Shown in pieces: positions 59,571 through 64,000 of a stretch of DNA of 64,000 nt (the stretch's first letter is position 1; every line of letters begins with the position of its first letter). The DNA comes from Riptortus pedestris (lineage: Eukaryota > Arthropoda > Insecta > Hemiptera > Alydidae). The stretch lies in contig CM032228.1 of the NCBI GenBank assembly GCA_019009955.1, forward strand, positions 177,382,501 through 177,446,500. The letters run 5' to 3'. The notes below the pieces were generated by a model. That model ran no database searches. It saw nothing but the letters and a program-made list of their open reading frames with translations, and was not told the DNA's origin. Made by a program: the position numbers and the translations under genes.

Positions 59571-60595
59571 CCTGAGGAGATTTTAATCTTAAATAATTGA
59601 AACAAAAATTATAATATTTAAAATTAAAGTTTCTCACGAAAAATATGAGTTATAAAAGAAGGTACATCTTAGGAGCAAATACGTTATACCTTATAGTCAA
59701 ATGTCTTTGTACCTCCCCTAATTCAGGGATCCCATCGTACAAATTATACTTCTACGAAGGATACCTCATGGAACTTAAAAAAAATCCATCACAGAGGGGC
59801 TGCGTAAAGTATGCAGATTCCCCACGCTCTGGGTGAAGCTTTCGTCATCAAACACTATATTCATTATTTGTAAATAAAATCTGACTGTAGAAATAGGGGT
59901 TATTGAATGCTGGATGTAAGAAAGCACGAGAAACTCTCTCAATATTTGAGTTATGGGGAATAAAACAACTATTGTAGTGCATCAATAGTTGAACAAGATT
60001 GTTTATGTTAATTTTTTCATTCCGACTCGAAACATTTTGAATTTTCCAAATCCCCTTCCCAATAAACCCTCCTATTCCTGGTCTGATTTCATCAATAATC
60101 GAATATGATCAGTATCGACTGAAACGGTTACAAATCGAGTATGATAAAGGCCAATTAAACATTTTGTAAGCCATGAAATAAAATCTTAATTTATGACTTC
60201 ATCACTCATCTTATTTGAATGTATATCTTTTGAAAACTATAGTACTTTTTTAAAAATAAGACATTTCATAATATATTCGCATATTGTTAAATTACGACGT
60301 CTAAAATTGGGGTTTTTACTGAATGCTGAAACTCAAAAATCCAAATGTCTGTTAATATTAATATTACAGCATTTATAGACAATTAAATGTGAAATAATAT
60401 TGGTTCTGTACAATATTTCGATTCGACGTATGATAAGGGAAATATTTCGAATTTTTGAAATTCGCCTCCTCTAATCCCCTCCCCGTCGCCCGCTACCATT
60501 TTAGCAGTTAACGATCTTAAAGCTTTACATGAAATACTTGAATATCCTGTTTGGTAACGATGACACAATAATTGCGACCGCTAGAGCGGCAACAG

Positions 60596-60655
<60 letters not shown>

Positions 60656-60735
60656 GGACCTCATTTTCGTCATGTCTTAGGTAGGATCAACGGAGATTTG
60701 AAAAAATCTTTTAAAATTCGTCATTTGTAAAACCG
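58681..60735 (+). repeat. Tandem family B copies
   Basis: Four diverged units begin near 58681, 59115, 59930 and 60340. Markers: a TTTTTCGATCCGAC-like block (58780, 59213, 60020, 60415), TTAAATATCGAGT-like (58891, 59327, 60130) and, in the last, GCGACCGCTAGAGCGGCAAC, (TA)n at 60599-60652 and CGGACCTCATTTTCGTCATG. A family C head remnant (AGAGGGGCTGCGTAAAG) lies at 59792. The older units are more diverged than copies at 25-26 and 52 kb. Confidence 0.65.
59485..59567. repeat. (TA)n joined to (GA)n
   Basis: A TA tract to 59532, then about 17 GA repeats. Confidence 0.95.
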
Positions 60736-61039
60736 CATTAGCCGATTTCCCTTAAGAGAAATCTTCTAGAAAGGGAGAGTGATATTATAAAAAGTTTTTA
60801 TTTATATACTAAAGTTAAATCTTTATTCTATTTAAATTCAACGGGGAAAAAACATTATTACGTTTTAGATTATCTTAAGAACATTCTCTTCAAATCGTGT
60901 CTACCCGTGTGATCTTTCGTTACTCATTCGCTCAAAAACGGCACAGAAGATGTCTATGAACTATGTGAAATATTTGGGAGCAAACTTTCCCAAGGTAAAA
61001 AAAAATTTGATTATATGATAATTTGTATTTTCAGTTAAC
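60736..61039. other. AT-rich DNA, nothing recognised
   Basis: No feature seen. Confidence 0.5.
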
Positions 61040-61800
61040 TAGAGGGGGGTTACTTCTACGTGAAATCAAATATTCCTTAATATCTTCATTAATATTAGTT
61101 TTATCGAAAAAATGGAAAGAACAAATTATGGTTAGATTTACGAGGATGTCGCCTTCATTTATGGCGAGTGTTTGCCCTCCAACTCCTGGCCACCAAAACC
61201 TTTTTCATGTTCCATGAAAATGGCTGAATAGAAATAGGAAACTGTTTGTATATGCATTAAGGGAATGAGAATGTGGCCAATAGTTTACTACCACCCTGTC
61301 AAAACATATATTCGTCCATATCTTCGTTAATATTGATTTTGTAAGAGAAATAAAAAGAATGACTTCCTAAAACTTAAGTTCCTAAAATGTTATTTAGATT
61401 TATGAAATTCATGTTTTGTATCGGACTTTCGGCCCTTAAATAGACTTTATTAATTTCATGTGAGTCCTAGATAGAATTGTGAAATTTGTTTCAAAAGTAT
61501 CTAGAATATAATTCACAGTACTTGTATATTGTTAGCGTGCCCTGTTTTATACTCTGCTATCAAGAGTGGGGGTTTACTTGGGCGTCAAAACAACGTTCAT
61601 CATATTTTTGATAATATTGATTTTATCCCAAAAACGTGAAGAACATATATGGAGATGTATTTTTCAGTCCTGATAAATTAGGTAATGAATTATAAAATTC
61701 TTACTTATAACTTCCGTGAAACACAATTTGCTACTGTTCCATGAGAATTCCTCAAGCTAATTGTGAAATTGTTGTATTTCATAAAATATTATGAATATGT
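61040..61800 (+). repeat. Family D, three degenerate ~270-bp units
   Basis: Units begin near 61043, 61290 and 61566. Each has TATCTTCNTTAATATT or similar, then TTTTAT..AAAA..GAAGAAC, and ends with a TTCCATGAAAATGGCTGAAT AGAATTGTGAAA-like block. A fourth unit is at 43750-44045. Confidence 0.55.
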
Positions 61801-61972
61801 GTTTCATTTTTTTGGGGTATTTTTGTCATCATACGCTATACTACTATTCTTATAGAATTTGTTCAAAATTCTTCTACCATTCATAGGAGTAAACCATACT
61901 GGGAATAAATAAAAAAACCTCACTCCTACAGCCCAATCTGAGAGCTTAATCTCTCTATCCCCTCCCTTCTCA
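61801..61972. other. AT-rich DNA, nothing recognised
   Basis: No feature seen. Confidence 0.5.

Positions 61973-62052
<80 letters not shown>
61973..62052. repeat. (CT)n microsatellite
   Basis: Nearly pure CT tract of about 80 bases. Confidence 0.95.
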
Positions 62053-64000
62053 TTCTATTCATCAATTTCGCTTCTGGTGGTATTAACTTGTTAAGAAAAT
62101 AGTTTTAAAACGAGCGTTATAAAACTAACTACTTTAACGTAAAGGTATCAACAAAATTTGTGGAATCTAAACCTAGCTGGTTTTAGCTCAAATAGATTAA
62201 CAGGGTTAAATAGATAACAAGTGGAGCTATTGACGCACAGTTGGGCCAACAATTGTAACTTGTAAATTGTAGCATTTTGCTGCTCTTTTCTGCAAGCGTC
62301 GCTAAGGTCAACCGAATACGAAAAATTAGTTTTCTTTGTGCTACCCTAACTTTCTTTTCTGCAAACATAATTTGTTTGAATTAAAACTAGTTATCATTAA
62401 ATTCTTTATGAAATAAAACCAAAAAAAATCATAACCAATGTTTTTGTAACGACTTCACATTTTCTACTGCAACCAAAGTTTACATATCTGGCAAAAGTTC
62501 ATAATTAATTTTTTAACGACATTTTGGGCCTTATCTGGAACTTTAATATAGCTTCAAACGGCGTTTAAACCATTTCTCTTAGCAAAGTAATCATCATAAA
62601 TTTATTTACTGTCCGACTCACTAAATACAGTCCTTAGTCCAACTGTGACAATTAAAGCCTGATATGCGGTAAGAACAATGCTCCGATTGGCTGTAGAAGT
62701 ATGAAGTGAGTGACGTAACTGCTAGGTTTTAGAAAAAAAGGTCATAATATGTCATAAATTTACCATTATTCCAAAGTAGTAATGTCTTTCTAGTGTTTTA
62801 GATCTGAGACACCTTATTCAAACTGTCTTAAGAAGGTTCTACAATATTAATTACTATCATGTCAATTCCATTTTTCGCCACTCCAGTAAAACTGCAGAGT
62901 TTGAAAATTTCCCTTTGTTCCACGATTGAGCGATACAACTTGTATATGAGGAGAACGTTTATTACTCAAAAGCAGATTGAAATTAATTAAAAAGCATGTG
63001 AGGCTTTTAGGAATAATTTAAAATGCCCATTGAGGGAATGCGAAATAGCAGAGGAGGTAAATAGGAGAGATTGGTAATGAATGGGACGATATGTGTCACT
63101 TACCTTGGAGCGTTACATATTTTAGGCTACCTCTGCTGCATTGTTAGCAAGTCCCGCATGCCTCCTCGACCGATTAAAACCGGCTAAAAGCTCTGTACTT
63201 TCTAGCCCTGATTTATTCACTACCAGATACATATCTCCGCCTTGATAAATTGCCGGCCACCTATCAACGCTTTTGCCAAGCCAACCTGCTGGCCATTTTT
63301 TATTAGCTGTACGCCCTAAAGCTGTGTATATAAGTTGAGATACCATTAGGAGAAAATTTATGTACTATTTCCCTCTAATACTTTCCCTACGAAATTCCTT
63401 TGCACACTAAAAGCATTATTCGTTTATGTTTAAATAATTAACCAATTTTCAGGAATGAATTATACATTAGTAATATGTCAATCCGGGCAATAAAATCACT
63501 AAAATAATAAAGGTTACTAATGGCTTCAGAACTCTGTTGGGGTTCGTTGCCTTCCACATAGGCTCTTCTTCACGAAATTGGCATACAGTTTTTTTAGTGT
63601 AATCAATGACGTTTATAAAACTATAATTTAGTGTGGTATTAACAATTCTATACTTGCACATGTAGCATGGTTAGGCGTATTTTAGTTGGTGTCAGAAGTA
63701 TTATTGCTCACGATATTTTGCCGATTTTTCAATTGGTTCTTCTGGTTGCCCTGATCATCATTATAGCTCCTGGCAGCTCCTAATGCATGACTCGTTTTCC
63801 CCTGCACATGACTAAAGAAGAAAAATCAAAGAAAAATAATGCAGAGAAGAAGGGCATGTGACGAAAACCGAGCTAAAGATAAACGTGCAAGCTTGCAATG
63901 CCAGCCCACCGAGTCTCCACGTTATAAAGTTTCACTTGGGTGGTGGGGGCACCTTCAGCCATTGGTAGGCTCTATGCTTTGTGGTGCCGCGGATTGTCAG
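62053..64000. other. Unassigned DNA with weak promoter-like and coding-like spots
   Basis: GATTGGCTG and GTGACGTAAC at 62685-62720 resemble CCAAT-type and CRE-type sites, which alone proves nothing. On the minus strand 63122-63346 holds a 74-codon frame that is GC-richer than its surroundings (KKWPAGWLGKSV, YQGGDMYLVVNKSGLE). I do not recognise it. The GC content rises again in the last ~120 bases, perhaps approaching a gene outside the window. Confidence 0.3.

Noticed and set aside
62670..62720. Promoter with CCAAT and CRE-like sites
   Set aside because: Short motifs occur by chance and no gene follows in the window.

Overview
The window looks like a piece of a large, AT-rich, transposon-laden eukaryotic genome, most likely an arthropod and probably an insect. 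Supporting this: no compact operons or long host reading frames; many long (TA)n tracts; tRNA-derived SINEs; Penelope-like, non-LTR and LTR retroelement remnants; piggyBac-type elements at TTAA sites; and TATA plus TCAGTT start-site signals in the LTRs. The species cannot be told from the sequence alone. I could not identify one intact host protein gene. Nearly everything recognisable is mobile DNA or its decay products.

Layout. 1-9 kb: a ~298-bp tandem repeat family (family A) with a (TA)n tail, a possible decayed LTR with a primer-binding site (4.4-4.8 kb), and a 308-bp insertion at 6.64 kb that is almost all a near-perfect palindrome between 12-bp target duplications. 9-16 kb: mostly featureless AT-rich DNA with one family B repeat. 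16.5-19.1 kb: a 62-unit, 24-bp minisatellite with no length variation, bracketed by two diverged direct repeats. 19.9-24.5 kb: a SINE, a possible cysteine-rich exon, and a 975-bp piggyBac derivative that keeps the first coding exon and the C-terminal cysteine domain but has lost the catalytic core. 25.1-27.2 kb: a nest of family B/C repeats and LTRs inserted at ATAT. 28 kb: a reverse transcriptase fragment. 34.7-35.5 kb: a Penelope-like GIY-YIG endonuclease remnant with its 3' tail. 38.1-38.7 kb: a TTAA-flanked piggyBac-type MITE with repeated palindromic motifs. 40.6-41.2 kb: weak coding traces of unknown kind. 46-49 kb: a ~400-bp duplicated segment whose second copy holds a solo LTR, so the first copy serves as the empty site. 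50.5-57.3 kb: another family A repeat and three non-LTR remnants, the best being an RNase H plus zinc-knuckle region at 56.1-57.05 kb. 57.6-60.7 kb: tandem family B copies. 61-62 kb: a three-unit degenerate repeat and a long (CT)n tract.

The parts do not form a pathway; they record successive insertions, deletions and microsatellite growth. The most interesting are the palindromic insertion, the two piggyBac-type elements with internal repeated motifs, the filled/empty LTR pair, the indel-free minisatellite, and a dispersed Penelope-type tail whose sequence changes but keeps a hairpin between CTGATGATG and GAAAGCG.
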